Assembly (NCBI RefSeq): GCF_030444335.1
Contig: NZ_CP128595.1
Location: 682,001-746,000, forward strand
DNA length: 64,000 nucleotides
Direction: 5' to 3'
DNA from: Polaribacter huanghezhanensis
Lineage (GTDB): Bacteria > Bacteroidota > Bacteroidia > Flavobacteriales > Flavobacteriaceae
Positions 27,059 to 36,512 of the stretch are shown piece by piece. A program made the position numbers and the translations under genes. The notes under the pieces are model-generated. The model was not told the DNA's origin. It did no database searches and saw nothing but the letters and a program-made list of their open reading frames with translations. Position 1 is the stretch's first letter. Each line of letters opens with the position of its first letter.

Positions 27059-28882
27059 TTAAATCTTTGCCTTTTGCTGCTCTTGAAGTTCTGTTGCTTT
27101 ACGCTCTAGTTCTGCTTGGAATTCTTCCATAACTGGTTTTACGGTACTTTCTGGTAAATCTGCAACTCTGATATACATTAACCCATCTATAGCATTATTA
27201 AACTTTGGATCAACGTTAAATGCAACTAAGCGTGCATTTTGTTTGACATATTTTTTTATTAAAACCGGAATTCTTAATGCTCCTGGCTCAATTTCATCAA
27301 TAATTTTATCAAATTTTTGCATGTCTGCCTTTGTGGCGTCAAATACAAAATCTTTATCATCGTCTTTTAATTTTACCTTAAATTCTTTCTTCGGAAATAT
27401 ATATTGAGCAATGTATGGATCGTAATAATGAGATTTCATAAACTCTATCATTAACGATTTAGAAAATTCAGAAAACTGGTTGCTAATACTAACCCCGCCC
27501 ATTAAATATTTGTATTCAGGATAACGAAGTGTAACATGAACAATTCCTTTCCATAATAAAAATAGTGGCATTGGTTTTTGCTGATATTCTTTTACAATAA
27601 AAGCGCGTCCCATTTCTATAGTGTTTTCCATCATAGAATACAATTCTGGCTCAAAACGAAATAAAGTATGAATATAAAAACCTGCAATTCCATGTTTTTT
27701 ATAAATATCTTTCCCTAGCCCCATTCTGTAAGCTCCAACAAGCATATTTGCTTCTCTATCCCATAATATTAAATGGTGATAATATTTATCGAACTTATCT
27801 AAATCGATTGATTTATTGGTTCCTTCGCCAACATCTCTAAAAGTAATTTCTCTTAACCTACCTATTTCTTGTAATACATTTGGAATCTCTTTTGAATTTG
27901 CAAAAAACACTTCATAATTTTTACTTTCTAGCAATCTTTTATCATTCTCTCTAAGTTTTTCTACTTCTCTGATAAAATATCTAACATTTTTTTGTGATAT
28001 AATTTCTTTTGGTGATTTTGGTATTTTTAAGTTCTGTGCAGAAAGAATTTTTGATGGTTTTTTCTCAAATGGATTTGCCAACATATACGTTTTCTTTCTT
28101 ATAAATTCAGAGAACGAAGCAATATCTTCATAAGAATCTTGATCTTTTACCGATATAGGTTTTCCTATTCTAACCTTAATAACTCTACGTTTTTGAGACA
28201 GTAATTCTGATGGTAATTTTGCCGTTCTAAACGTGTCACTAATTTTAGACAACACATAAAACATTTTACTGTTTTTAGCATGAAAATAAATTGGAATAAC
28301 AGGAACTTGTGCTTTTTTTATCAATCTAACAGCGCCTTCTTCCCAAGGTTTATCAACCATTAATTTACCATCTCTGTATGTAGAAACTTCTCCTGCTGGG
28401 AAAATCCCTAACGAATTTCCATTTCTTAAATGCAACAATGCGCTTTTTATTCCTGCAATACTAGATTTTGCATCCTTATGTGTTTCAAAAGGATTAACTG
28501 GCATTACAAAAGGTTTTAACGGCTCAATTCTATGCAATAAAAAGTTCGCAATTATTTTAAAATCTGGTCGCTCTTGAAGCAATAATTTTAATAATAAAAT
28601 TCCGTCAATCCCTCCTAAAGGATGATTTGAAACCGTAATAAAAGGCCCTTCTTTCGGGATTCTTTTTAAGTCTTTTTCAGGAATTTCAAACTCAATTTGA
28701 AAATCTCCTAAAATTCCGTTTAAAAAGTCTAAATCCTTTTTGTGTTTGTGTTTGTTGTAAATTCTATTAATTGCAGAAATGCTTAAAATCCTCATCAACA
28801 ACCATCCAACAAAAGTTCCTAAAAACCCGTATTTAGACATTCCTAAAACGTCAGCAATTTCTTTAGATGTTACTAGGCTCAT
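27059..28882 (-). CDS. Bifunctional acyltransferase, OlsF-like (PlsC domain + GNAT/hemolysin-type domain)
   Basis: The 607-aa protein joins two acyltransferases. The N-terminal half (about 60-290) is a PlsC/lysophospholipid acyltransferase with SNHPLGGIDG, FPAGEVST and PVIPIYFHAKN. The C-terminal half (about 315-570) is the ornithine-acyl-ACP N-acyltransferase/hemolysin fold with VGAYRMGLG, EMGRAFIVKEYQ and YLMGGVSISNQ. The same order defines OlsF, which makes ornithine lipids in Serratia and Flavobacterium (established for those proteins). By analogy this enzyme N-acylates an amino acid and then O-acylates the product at the inner membrane. Ornithine versus glycine or serine-glycine as head group cannot be read from the sequence. 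It stands alone. Confidence 0.8.
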   Translation of the reverse strand: MSLVTSKEIADVLGMSKYGFLGTFVGWLLMRILSISAINRIYNKHKHKKDLDFLNGILGDFQIEFEIPEKDLKRIPKEGPFITVSNHPLGGIDGILLLKLLLQERPDFKIIANFLLHRIEPLKPFVMPVNPFETHKDAKSSIAGIKSALLHLRNGNSLGIFPAGEVSTYRDGKLMVDKPWEEGAVRLIKKAQVPVIPIYFHAKNSKMFYVLSKISDTFRTAKLPSELLSQKRRVIKVRIGKPISVKDQDSYEDIASFSEFIRKKTYMLANPFEKKPSKILSAQNLKIPKSPKEIISQKNVRYFIREVEKLRENDKRLLESKNYEVFFANSKEIPNVLQEIGRLREITFRDVGEGTNKSIDLDKFDKYYHHLILWDREANMLVGAYRMGLGKDIYKKHGIAGFYIHTLFRFEPELYSMMENTIEMGRAFIVKEYQQKPMPLFLLWKGIVHVTLRYPEYKYLMGGVSISNQFSEFSKSLMIEFMKSHYYDPYIAQYIFPKKEFKVKLKDDDKDFVFDATKADMQKFDKIIDEIEPGALRIPVLIKKYVKQNARLVAFNVDPKFNNAIDGLMYIRVADLPESTVKPVMEEFQAELERKATELQEQQKAKI

Positions 28883-28923
28883 TCGTTAAAAATTGACATA
28901 ACCACAAACTTACTGTAAAAATG

Positions 28924-30189
28924 TTAGTTGACATAATTATTTTTTTCATCAATAATTAGCTGAACTGTTTCTCTGCTAATTTGTTTTAAAATTACAGTTC
29001 CTTTTTTCTCAATTTCTTTTATCGTTTTTGAGTCAAAATGCCTAATGGTAAAAAGGGTAACATTTTCGTTAAACTTTACTATAAAATTTGGTTGTAACTC
29101 GTTATAAAAAGTTGTAAAATTAGAATAATTGTCCTCAATACATACAGAAAAACTAATTGCCGAATTCTGGATTAAATTTACTTTTATTTTATATTGATCT
29201 AATAAATCAAAAATATAACTCAGGTTTTTTTCAACCATAAAAGAAAAATCTTTTGCTGAAATTGACACCAATATTTGATTTTTCTTTACAATAAAACAAC
29301 TCGTTTTTGGCACTAATTGAACGTCTTTACCAACTTTTGTTCCTAAATTTTTTAAATTTTTAAACGAACGAACATATAATGGAATTCTTTTATTTTCTAA
29401 AGGTTTTATAGTTTTTGGGTGAATTACAGATGCGCCATAAAAAGCCATTTCAATTGCTTCTTGATACGAAATTTGTTTCAGTAAAATTGTTTTTTCAAAA
29501 ACTCTTGGATCTGCATTTAAAATACCATCAACATCTTTCCAGATAGTTACACTTTCTGCATCTAAACAATAGGCTAAAATCCCTGCTGTAAAATCAGACC
29601 CTTCTCTTCCTAAAGTGGTGGTGTTTCCTTTTAAATCTTGACCAATAAATCCTTGTGTAATGTATAATTCTTGTTGATTTAGTTTCTGACAATTGAAGAG
29701 CGTTTCATCCCAATTTACAGCGGCATTTCTAAAATTAGAATCTGATTTAATAATTTCTCTACTATCAAACCAAGTATTTTTAATGCCAGATTCATTTAAA
29801 AAAGCGCTCACTATTTTCGTCGCTATTAATTCTCCAAAACAAACAATTTGATCATACACAAAACTGTATTCTTTAGTAGAATTATGAATTAAAAATCCTT
29901 GTAACTTTCCGAATAAATCAGTTATTTCTTGATGAACTGGATGCTGGTTTTCAAATAAATTATGTAAAATTTCTTGATGAAAATATTGAATTTCGTCAAT
30001 TGAATTTTTTAATTCTTTGGTGTTATTTAAATAAGCAGTAACCACTTTTTCGAAAGCATTTGTCATTTTTCCCATTGCAGAAACTACAACAAAGGTGTCT
30101 TTAGTTCCTTCGTGTTCTAACACACGAACTAAATTTTTAACACCTGTTACATTTTTTATAGAAGCACCACCAAACTTGAAGATTCTCAT
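28924..30189 (-). CDS. Aspartate kinase
   Basis: It phosphorylates aspartate, the first step to lysine, threonine, methionine and diaminopimelate. The ATG at 30189 gives MRIFKFGGASIKN with the KFGGxS phosphate-binding motif; the longer ORF to 30246 overlaps the upstream gene. The 421-aa monofunctional protein has the kinase domain (1-270; LGREGSDFTAG near 218, WKDVDGI). A C-terminal ACT regulatory region follows, less conserved than in LysC. The start codon overlaps the stop of the GNAT gene by one base (TAATG), so translation is coupled. Feedback specificity cannot be told. Confidence 0.9.
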   Translation of the reverse strand: MRIFKFGGASIKNVTGVKNLVRVLEHEGTKDTFVVVSAMGKMTNAFEKVVTAYLNNTKELKNSIDEIQYFHQEILHNLFENQHPVHQEITDLFGKLQGFLIHNSTKEYSFVYDQIVCFGELIATKIVSAFLNESGIKNTWFDSREIIKSDSNFRNAAVNWDETLFNCQKLNQQELYITQGFIGQDLKGNTTTLGREGSDFTAGILAYCLDAESVTIWKDVDGILNADPRVFEKTILLKQISYQEAIEMAFYGASVIHPKTIKPLENKRIPLYVRSFKNLKNLGTKVGKDVQLVPKTSCFIVKKNQILVSISAKDFSFMVEKNLSYIFDLLDQYKIKVNLIQNSAISFSVCIEDNYSNFTTFYNELQPNFIVKFNENVTLFTIRHFDSKTIKEIEKKGTVILKQISRETVQLIIDEKNNYVN

Positions 30190-30668
30190 TACTTTTTTTC
30201 TATAAACTTTTTTAATGCTTCTTCTCTCATGTGCACAACTTGCCAATCATCTAAAACTGTTGCCCCTGTACTTTTGTAAAAATCAATGGCATTTTTGTTC
30301 CAACTCAATACATCCCAAACAACTCTTTTTGCACCTAAATCGTAAGCGAATTTTAAAATAGCTGTGTACAAAGCGATGCCTACTCCAAATCCTCTTTTTT
30401 GCTCGGTAACAATTAAATCTTCTAAATGAATTACGCGTCCTTTCCATGTAGAATATCTTTCATAGAACAACGCTGTTCCAATAATTTCATTGTTTTCTTC
30501 GGCGATAAACGTCATAAACTTTGGAGACTCTGAAAACCCGTCTTTAATTAAATCTGTTTCTGTGATTTCTACTTCGTTTGGTAATTTTTCAAACTCGGCA
30601 AGTTCTTTAATTAACCGCATCACATTTTTCATGTCTTCTTTTTGCCCTTTTCTAATGATAAAACTCAT
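30189..30668 (-). CDS. GNAT acetyltransferase (diamine N-acetyltransferase-like)
   Basis: A 159-aa single-domain GNAT enzyme. The acetyl-CoA loop is EQKRGFGVGIALY (about 98-110, matching R/Q-x-x-G-x-G/A). The preceding strand VIHLEDLIV and the following WDVLSWNKNAIDFYKSTGA resemble the spermidine/spermine and thialysine acetyltransferases (SAT1/SAT2-like). The acceptor is not known. It forms a two-gene operon with the aspartate kinase (1-bp overlap). The link between them is unexplained, though lysine-like amines as acceptors would make sense (inference). Confidence 0.85.
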   Translation of the reverse strand: MSFIIRKGQKEDMKNVMRLIKELAEFEKLPNEVEITETDLIKDGFSESPKFMTFIAEENNEIIGTALFYERYSTWKGRVIHLEDLIVTEQKRGFGVGIALYTAILKFAYDLGAKRVVWDVLSWNKNAIDFYKSTGATVLDDWQVVHMREEALKKFIEKK

Positions 30669-30729
30669 AATATATATTTAAGTAACGCAAATTTAAACGA
30701 TATTTGTAAACCATTTACAATTAATTGAC

Positions 30730-31752
30730 ATGAATCAAGCTCACAGAACTCTCGGAGAATTTATCATCGAGAATCAAATGCATTTTAAATACTCTTCAGG
30801 TGAATTATCTAGAATCATAAACTCCATAAGATTGGCTGCAAAAGTGGTAAATCACGAAATCAGAAAAGCTGGTTTGGTTGATATTATTGGTGCTGCTGGT
30901 GATATAAATATTCAAGGAGAAGCACAACAAAAACTTGATGTTTTAGCAAATGATTTGTTTAAACAAACCATTATCAACAGAGAAATTGTTTGCGGAATTG
31001 CAAGTGAAGAAGAAGATGATTTTGTGGTTGTAGAAGGAAGAAACAAGGCAAATGAAAACAAATATGTGTTATTGATGGATCCTTTAGATGGTTCATCTAA
31101 CATTGATGTAAATATTTCTGTTGGAACCATTTTTTCTATTTACAGAAGAATTTCTCCAACCGGAACTCCTGTTACTAAAGAAGATTTTTTACAAAAAGGA
31201 AGTGAACAAGTTGCCGCTGGTTATGTTGCTTACGGAACCTCTACAATCATCGTTTTTACAACAGGAAAAGGCGTAAACGGATTTACCTTAAATCCGGCAA
31301 TAGGAACCTTTTATTTATCGCACCCTAACATTACATTTCCAGAAGTAGGACAAATTTATTCTATAAACGAAGGAAATTATGTGCACTTTCCGAAAGGCGT
31401 TAAAGAATATTTAAAATATTGTCAAGAAGAAGATGAAAATCGTCCTTATACTTCAAGATATATTGGCTCTTTAGTTTCAGATTTTCATAGAAATATGATC
31501 AAAGGCGGAATCTATTTATACCCAACAAGTAAAATTGGTCCAAAAGGAAAATTGCGTTTGTTATACGAATGCAATCCGATGGCTTTTTTAGCTGAACAAG
31601 CAAACGGGAAAGCTTCTGATGGTTATCAACGGATTTTAGATTTAGAACCCACAGAATTGCATCAACGTGTTCCGTTTTTCTGCGGATGTACAAAAATGGT
31701 AGAAAAAGCAGAAGAATTTATGACGAAATATCCTGAGGATGCTAATTATTAA
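30730..31752 (+). CDS. fbp: Fructose-1,6-bisphosphatase class I
   Basis: This gluconeogenic enzyme hydrolyses fructose-1,6-bisphosphate to fructose-6-phosphate. The 340-aa protein carries the metal-binding ASEEEDDFV and [12 protein letters not shown] (about 116-127) motifs, the GTIFSIYRR strand, the sugar-phosphate site [10 protein letters not shown], and [35 protein letters not shown] completes the C-terminal half in the class I pattern. Length is typical. It is divergent from the GNAT/aspartate kinase operon, with a GATATTTG box about 30 bp upstream as a possible -7 element. Confidence 0.96.
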   Translation: MNQAHRTLGEFIIENQMHFKYSSGELSRIINSIRLAAKVVNHEIRKAGLVDIIGAAGDINIQGEAQQKLDVLANDLFKQTIINREIVCGIASEEEDDFVVVEGRNKANENKYVLLMDPLDGSSNIDVNISVGTIFSIYRRISPTGTPVTKEDFLQKGSEQVAAGYVAYGTSTIIVFTTGKGVNGFTLNPAIGTFYLSHPNITFPEVGQIYSINEGNYVHFPKGVKEYLKYCQEEDENRPYTSRYIGSLVSDFHRNMIKGGIYLYPTSKIGPKGKLRLLYECNPMAFLAEQANGKASDGYQRILDLEPTELHQRVPFFCGCTKMVEKAEEFMTKYPEDANY

Positions 31753-31800
31753 TCTATCAGTTTTATTGATACTTCTATAAAAAATCAAAACTTAAATGAG

Positions 31801-31831
31801 TTGTTTCCCATCCCTTTTTCAGTTAAATTTG
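31801..31831 (+). promoter_or_regulatory. Promoter of the superoxide dismutase gene
   Basis: TTG at 31801-31803, a 20-nt spacer and TAAATTTG at 31824-31831 match the Bacteroidota consensus. The leader to the ATG at 31896 is about 60 nt. Confidence 0.7.
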
Positions 31832-31895
31832 TGAAGGCAAAACATCAGCATTTAGCAAATAAATAATAATTTTAATCATTTAAAAACAAATAATT

Positions 31896-32504
31896 ATGGC
31901 TTTTCAATTACCAGAATTAGGATACGCTTATGATGCGTTAGAACCACATATTGATGCTAGAACTATGGAAATTCACCATAGCAAACATCACAACGGATAT
32001 ACAAACAACTTAAACAATGCAATTGCAGGAACAAGTTTAGAAGGAAATTCTATTGAAGATATTTTAGGGAATTTAGACATGAACAACAAAGCTGTTAGAA
32101 ATAATGGTGGCGGTTTTTTCAATCATTCTTTATTTTGGTCAGTAATGAATCCAACGAATAAAGGAGAGTTATCTGGAGAATTAAAAGCTGCTATTGAAGC
32201 AGAATTTGGCTCTGTTAATGCTTTTAAAGATGCTTTTTCTAAAGCTGCAGCAACACAATTTGGTTCTGGTTGGGCTTGGTTATGTGTGCATAAAGGCGGA
32301 AAAGTTTCTGTTTGTTCTACACCAAATCAAGACAATTCTTTAATGCCAAATACAGGCTGCGGAGGAACTCCTATTTTAGGATTAGATGTTTGGGAACACG
32401 CCTATTATTTAAACTACCAAAACAGAAGACCAGATTATATCAACGCATTTTTTAATGTAATAAACTGGAACGAAGTTGCTAAAAGATATGCAGCTGCAAA
32501 ATAA
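31896..32504 (+). CDS. sod: Superoxide dismutase (Fe/Mn family)
   Basis: It converts superoxide to oxygen and peroxide in the cytoplasm. The 202-aa protein has the family ligands: H27 in EIHHSKHH, H77 in NHSLFW, and Asp/His in [12 protein letters not shown] (about 160-164). The NGGGFFNH region and the position of Gln in the C-terminal half look closer to the Mn form than to the Fe form, but metal choice (or cambialism) cannot be fixed by eye. It is a single gene with its own consensus promoter and a strong terminator. Confidence 0.94.
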   Translation: MAFQLPELGYAYDALEPHIDARTMEIHHSKHHNGYTNNLNNAIAGTSLEGNSIEDILGNLDMNNKAVRNNGGGFFNHSLFWSVMNPTNKGELSGELKAAIEAEFGSVNAFKDAFSKAAATQFGSGWAWLCVHKGGKVSVCSTPNQDNSLMPNTGCGGTPILGLDVWEHAYYLNYQNRRPDYINAFFNVINWNEVAKRYAAAK

Positions 32505-32558
32505 CAACACAGTTGTTTTAAGTACTTCACTCATCTTTTAAAATGAGTTTTATAAATT

Positions 32559-32590
32559 AAAAAAGCATCCAAATTTTTGGATGCTTTTTT
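32559..32590. terminator. Bidirectional terminator between sod and purF
   Basis: AAAAAGCATCCAAA pairs with TTTGGATGCTTTTTT. Both ends carry A/T runs, so it can end both the plus-strand sod and the minus-strand purF transcript. Confidence 0.88.
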
Positions 32591-32609
32591 GTTTGTGTTT
32601 TTTTGTCTT

Positions 32610-34508
32610 TTAATACGCTCTTTTATCGTTTCCTTCATAAAAGTTGATAAACGCTTCGTTTACAACTCTGTGTCCACCGTCTGTAGGATAATCTCCAGTA
32701 AAATACCAGTCTCCTAAATTATCTGGACAGGCAATGTGTAGGTTTTCTACCGATTGATAAATTACTTCCACTTCTGCATTGATGTCCTCTGTTTTTAGCA
32801 TTTGTGCGATTTTCTCAGAAATTTCTTCTCTCGTAAAAGGAGCATAAATTTCTTTTACAAAATTCACTATTTCAGCATCTGGCTTTCCTCTTTGCGCAAT
32901 AGACTTTGCATAAACCTCATCTACAATATGGTATTGATGGGTGTCTTTTAACAGTTCTAAAGCTGCTTTAAAAGCAATAAAATCATTAATTCTTGCCATA
33001 TCTATTCCGTAACAATCTGGATAGCGAATTTGTGGTGCAGAAGAAACAACTACTATTTTTTTAGGATTTAATCGGTCTAAAATTTTAATAATACTTTTCT
33101 TTAACGTTGTTCCACGAACAATACTATCATCAATAATTACCAAATTATCTGTAGGTTTTACAACGCCGTAAGTTACATCGTACACATGCGCAACTAAATC
33201 GTCTCTACTATTATCATCTGCAATAAAGGTTCTTAATTTTGCATCTTTTATGGCAATTTTTTCAAAACGTGGTCTTTCAGATAATATTTCTGTAACCTTT
33301 TCTGCAGACAATTTTGTGCCTCCAGCTAAAATTTTTGTTGTTTTTTGTTGATTTAAAACATCTTCAGCAGCTTCTATCATTCCATAAAAAGACGTTTCTG
33401 CTGTGTTTGGTATGTAAGAAAAAACGGAGTTTGTAATATCGTTGTCAATCGATTCTAATATTTGAGGAAATACTAATTTTCCTAAATTTTTACGCTCCTC
33501 ATAAATAGACGCATCACTTCCTCTAGAAAAATAAATACGCTCAAAAGAACACGCTTTTTTTGGTTTTTGTTCTAAGATCGATTTTACATCAATCGTTCCA
33601 TCTTTCTTAATAATTAATGCATGTCCTCTTTCTAATTCCTGAACTTTATCAATATCAACATTAAAAACGGTTTGAATTACAGGTCTTTCTGATGCAACAA
33701 CGACAACTTCATCATCTTGATAAAAATATGTTGGTCTAATTCCTGATGGATCTCTTAAAACAAATGCATCTCCATGACCTAATAAGCCAGCCATTGCATA
33801 ACCGCCATCCCAATTTTTTGAAGAACGTTGCAATACATTTTGTAAATCTAAATATTCTTCTATAAAAGGAGAAGCGTCTTTTTTAGTATATCCTTTTTCT
33901 TTTGCTTTTAAATACAAACTAGCGACTTCTTCTTCTAAAAAGTGTCCAATTTTTTCCATTACAGTTACTGTATCTGTAAATTCTTTTGGATGCTGACCTA
34001 ATTCTACTAACTCTTCTAACAATTGATTAGAATTTGTCATGTTAAAATTCCCCGCAACAATTAAATTTTGGTGTTTCCAATTGCTTTGACGCAAAAAAGG
34101 ATGTACACTTTCGATACTATTTTTACCAAAAGTTCCATACCGAACGTGTCCTAAAAACAAATTGCCCACATACGGCATGTTTTCTTCTTGCCAAGCAACA
34201 TCATTTTTTTTATCTGGGTTTTTTTCTAAAACTGTATTTAAACGATTATTAATTTGCGCAAAAATATCTTGAATGGGTTGCGATTCATTTGATCGAATTC
34301 TGCTTATAAATCGCGTTCCAGGATTTACATTAAATTTTACACTTGCAAAACCAGCTCCGTCTTGACCACGATTGTGCTGCTTTTCCATTAACAAATACAT
34401 TTTATTTATTCCGTAAAAAGCCGTTCCGTATTTGTCTTTATAATATTGTAATGGTTTTAATAATCGAACCATTGCAATTCCACATTCGTGTTTTAAAGCG
34501 TCACTCAT
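32610..34508 (-). CDS. purF: Amidophosphoribosyltransferase-like enzyme (PurF family), long form
   Basis: This class transfers glutamine amide nitrogen to PRPP to start purine synthesis. The 632-aa protein has a short propeptide-like start (MSDALKHE) before Cys9 of ECGIAMVR, the N-terminal nucleophile of the glutaminase domain. The domain includes HNRGQDGAG and GHVRYGTFG. The phosphoribosyltransferase domain has the PRPP motif NLVIIDDSIVRGTTL (about 470) and IRYPDCYGIDMA. It is longer than E. coli PurF (about 505 aa), with extra sequence in the middle and at the C-terminus. This long form is usual in Flavobacteriaceae as I recall. It follows the sugar kinase gene in the same direction, separated by a terminator. 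Confidence 0.88.
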   Translation of the reverse strand: MSDALKHECGIAMVRLLKPLQYYKDKYGTAFYGINKMYLLMEKQHNRGQDGAGFASVKFNVNPGTRFISRIRSNESQPIQDIFAQINNRLNTVLEKNPDKKNDVAWQEENMPYVGNLFLGHVRYGTFGKNSIESVHPFLRQSNWKHQNLIVAGNFNMTNSNQLLEELVELGQHPKEFTDTVTVMEKIGHFLEEEVASLYLKAKEKGYTKKDASPFIEEYLDLQNVLQRSSKNWDGGYAMAGLLGHGDAFVLRDPSGIRPTYFYQDDEVVVVASERPVIQTVFNVDIDKVQELERGHALIIKKDGTIDVKSILEQKPKKACSFERIYFSRGSDASIYEERKNLGKLVFPQILESIDNDITNSVFSYIPNTAETSFYGMIEAAEDVLNQQKTTKILAGGTKLSAEKVTEILSERPRFEKIAIKDAKLRTFIADDNSRDDLVAHVYDVTYGVVKPTDNLVIIDDSIVRGTTLKKSIIKILDRLNPKKIVVVSSAPQIRYPDCYGIDMARINDFIAFKAALELLKDTHQYHIVDEVYAKSIAQRGKPDAEIVNFVKEIYAPFTREEISEKIAQMLKTEDINAEVEVIYQSVENLHIACPDNLGDWYFTGDYPTDGGHRVVNEAFINFYEGNDKRAY

Positions 34509-34542
34509 TTGTTTTTTAGTTATTTAGTGTTGTTTTGTTCTA

Positions 34543-34576
34543 AAAAAAAATCCGCAGCAAAAAGCGCGGATTTTAT
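34543..34576 (-). terminator. Terminator of the PfkB kinase gene
   Basis: AAAATCCGC and GCGGATTTT form the stem around AGCAAAAAGC. On the minus strand a run of T follows. It separates the kinase gene from purF. Confidence 0.85.
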
Positions 34577-34578
34577 AT

Positions 34579-35505
34579 TTATGATATTTCAATATCAAAT
34601 TGTGTTAGTTGCTTAAACGCTTCTAAGCGTTCTGTTACTTCTTCTTTTGTTAGTTCTTCCATTCGCTGTGTGCCAAATTTTTCTACACAGAACGATGCCA
34701 AATTAGAGCCGTAAATAATGGCGTTCTTCATGTTATCAAAAGAAATGTCTTCTGTTTTTGCTAAAAATCCACAAAAACCTCCTGCAAAAGTATCTCCTGC
34801 TCCTGTCGGATCAAAAACTTCTGCCAATGGTAAAGCTGGTGCAAAGAACATATTGCCTTCATTAAATAATAAAGCGCCGTGTTCTCCTTTTTTAATCACT
34901 ACATATTTTGGTCCCATTTCGTGGATTTTCTTCGCCGCATTTACCAACGAATATTCTCCACTTAACTGACGCGCTTCTTCATCATTAATTGTAATTACAT
35001 CAATTCTTTTAATTACTTCGTGTAAATCATTTAAAGCAATATCCATCCAAAAATTCATTGTATCTAACACAACTAATTTTGGTTTTACAGCCATTTGATC
35101 TAAAACGGATGCTTGTGTTAACGGATGTAAGTTTCCTAACATTACAATTTCTGCATCTTTAAAGTTTTCTGGAACTACCGGAGAAAAATGTTCTAAAACG
35201 TTTAACTCTGTAATCAAAGTATCTCTAGAGTTCATATCATTATGATATTTTCCACTCCAGAAAAATGTTTTCCCTTCTTTTATAATTTCAATTCCGTCGG
35301 TATTGATTCCTTTAGAGTTCATCATCTCTAAATACGATTGCGGAAAATCTCCTCCAACGACAGAAACAATACCTGTTTCTACACCAAATTGACTTGCTGC
35401 CAATCCAACAAAAGTTCCTGAACCTCCTAAAATTTTATCTGTTTTTCCAAACGGTGTTTCAATCGCGTCAAATGCAACGGTACCAACTGCTAATAATTTA
35501 CTCAT
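34579..35505 (-). CDS. PfkB-family carbohydrate/nucleoside kinase
   Basis: A 308-aa ribokinase-fold kinase. It has the N-terminal substrate-binding GGSGTFVGLAASQFG (about 28-42), KKGEHGALLF, and the catalytic anion-hole/base motif DPTGAGDTFAGGF (about 233-245) with the catalytic Asp. It lies just upstream of purF in the same direction, and this pair is often found together in flavobacteria as I recall, so a nucleoside or ribose substrate is a reasonable guess. Adenosine kinase-like and sugar kinase functions cannot be separated by eye. Confidence 0.87.
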   Translation of the reverse strand: MSKLLAVGTVAFDAIETPFGKTDKILGGSGTFVGLAASQFGVETGIVSVVGGDFPQSYLEMMNSKGINTDGIEIIKEGKTFFWSGKYHNDMNSRDTLITELNVLEHFSPVVPENFKDAEIVMLGNLHPLTQASVLDQMAVKPKLVVLDTMNFWMDIALNDLHEVIKRIDVITINDEEARQLSGEYSLVNAAKKIHEMGPKYVVIKKGEHGALLFNEGNMFFAPALPLAEVFDPTGAGDTFAGGFCGFLAKTEDISFDNMKNAIIYGSNLASFCVEKFGTQRMEELTKEEVTERLEAFKQLTQFDIEIS

Positions 35506-35673
35506 CTCTTAATTTTAACTTTCTGTAATAGAAAGATGTATTCTTAATTCTTGGTTTAATTTAACAATAAACCTTATTTATATTTAAACTAAATAGGCAT
35601 AAATGCCATTTTTATCGTAATTTTGCCCAATTAAATAATCAGTTATTAGACTGTGCAAAAATAAGTTTAAAAA

Positions 35674-36090
35674 ATGACTATCAAAGAAATACAAGAAGAA
35701 ATTATTGACGAGTTTTCGATGTTTGATGATTGGATGGAACGTTATGAATACATTATCGATTTAGGAAAATCTTTGCCTTTAATTGATGCTGCTTACAAAC
35801 TTGACGAAAATTTAATAAAAGGATGTCAATCTAAAGTTTGGTTGCATTCTGAAATTCAAAACGAAAAACTTGTTTTTACTGCAGATAGCGATGCTATTTT
35901 AACCAAAGGAATTGTTGCGTTATTATTGCGTGTTTTTTCTAACCAAAAATCGGAAGCTATTTTACAGGCAGACACTAAATTTATAGACCAAATTGGCTTG
36001 AAAGAACATTTAAGTCCAACCAGAGCAAACGGTTTAGTTTCTATGATAAAGCAAATAAAAATGTACGCAATTGCGTTACAAACAAAATAA
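35674..36090 (+). CDS. sufE: SufE sulfur-acceptor protein
   Basis: SufE takes persulfide sulfur from the cysteine desulfurase SufS and passes it to the Fe-S scaffold. The 138-aa protein carries the acceptor C51 in LIKGCQSKVW, and the GKSLPLIDAAYK and GLKEHLSPTRANGL segments typical of SufE/CsdE. It begins a cluster with a DUF59 gene 29 bp downstream; sufBCDS are not in the window. A TAATTTTG box at 35618-35625 is a likely -7 element, with a leader of about 45 nt. Confidence 0.94.
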   Translation: MTIKEIQEEIIDEFSMFDDWMERYEYIIDLGKSLPLIDAAYKLDENLIKGCQSKVWLHSEIQNEKLVFTADSDAILTKGIVALLLRVFSNQKSEAILQADTKFIDQIGLKEHLSPTRANGLVSMIKQIKMYAIALQTK

Positions 36091-36119
36091 AAAAATATCA
36101 TTTTATAAAATATAAAAAA

Positions 36120-36440
36120 ATGAACGACGTAGAATTAGAAGAAATTGGAGATAAAATTGTTCGAGTTATAAAAACTATTTACGACCCAGAAATACCCGTA
36201 GATATTTACGAATTGGGTTTGATTTATGATGTTTTTGTAAATGAAGATAATGAAGTTAAAATATTAATGACGTTAACATCACCTAATTGTCCGGTTGCCG
36301 AATCTTTACCAAGAGAAGTAGAAGAGAAAGTGGCTTCTTTAAAAGAAATTATCAAAGCAGAAGTAGAAATTACTTTTGATCCAACGTGGACACAAGAAAT
36401 GATGAGTGAAGAAGCTAAGTTAGAGCTTGGAATGCTTTAA
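36120..36440 (+). CDS. DUF59/MIP18-family Fe-S assembly protein (SufT-like)
   Basis: A 106-aa protein with DPEIPVDIYELGLIYDV (about 17-33) and the conserved Cys in SPNCPVAESLP (about 57-67), both hallmarks of the MIP18/DUF59 family that helps mature Fe-S proteins. It follows sufE closely and probably shares its transcript. In Suf operons such proteins act as auxiliary factors for cluster delivery (known for SufT and MIP18; inference for this gene). It ends before a CAGTT repeat patch. Confidence 0.9.
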   Translation: MNDVELEEIGDKIVRVIKTIYDPEIPVDIYELGLIYDVFVNEDNEVKILMTLTSPNCPVAESLPREVEEKVASLKEIIKAEVEITFDPTWTQEMMSEEAKLELGML

Positions 36441-36478
36441 TTCAGTGAACAGTTATCAGTTGATAGTTAGTAGTTAGC
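36441..36478. repeat. Degenerate CAGTT heptamer patch
   Basis: TTCAGTG AACAGTT ATCAGTT GATAGTT AGTAGTT runs with a strict 7-bp period between the DUF59 and DUF2480 genes. It is the clearest of the three such patches in the window. Confidence 0.7.
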
Positions 36479-36512
36479 AAACCTTTAACCCTTTACCTTT
36501 CAACCTTAAAAA

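Noticed and set aside
36441..36478. CRISPR-like array
   Set aside because: The period is 7 bp with no spacers, and no cas genes are present.
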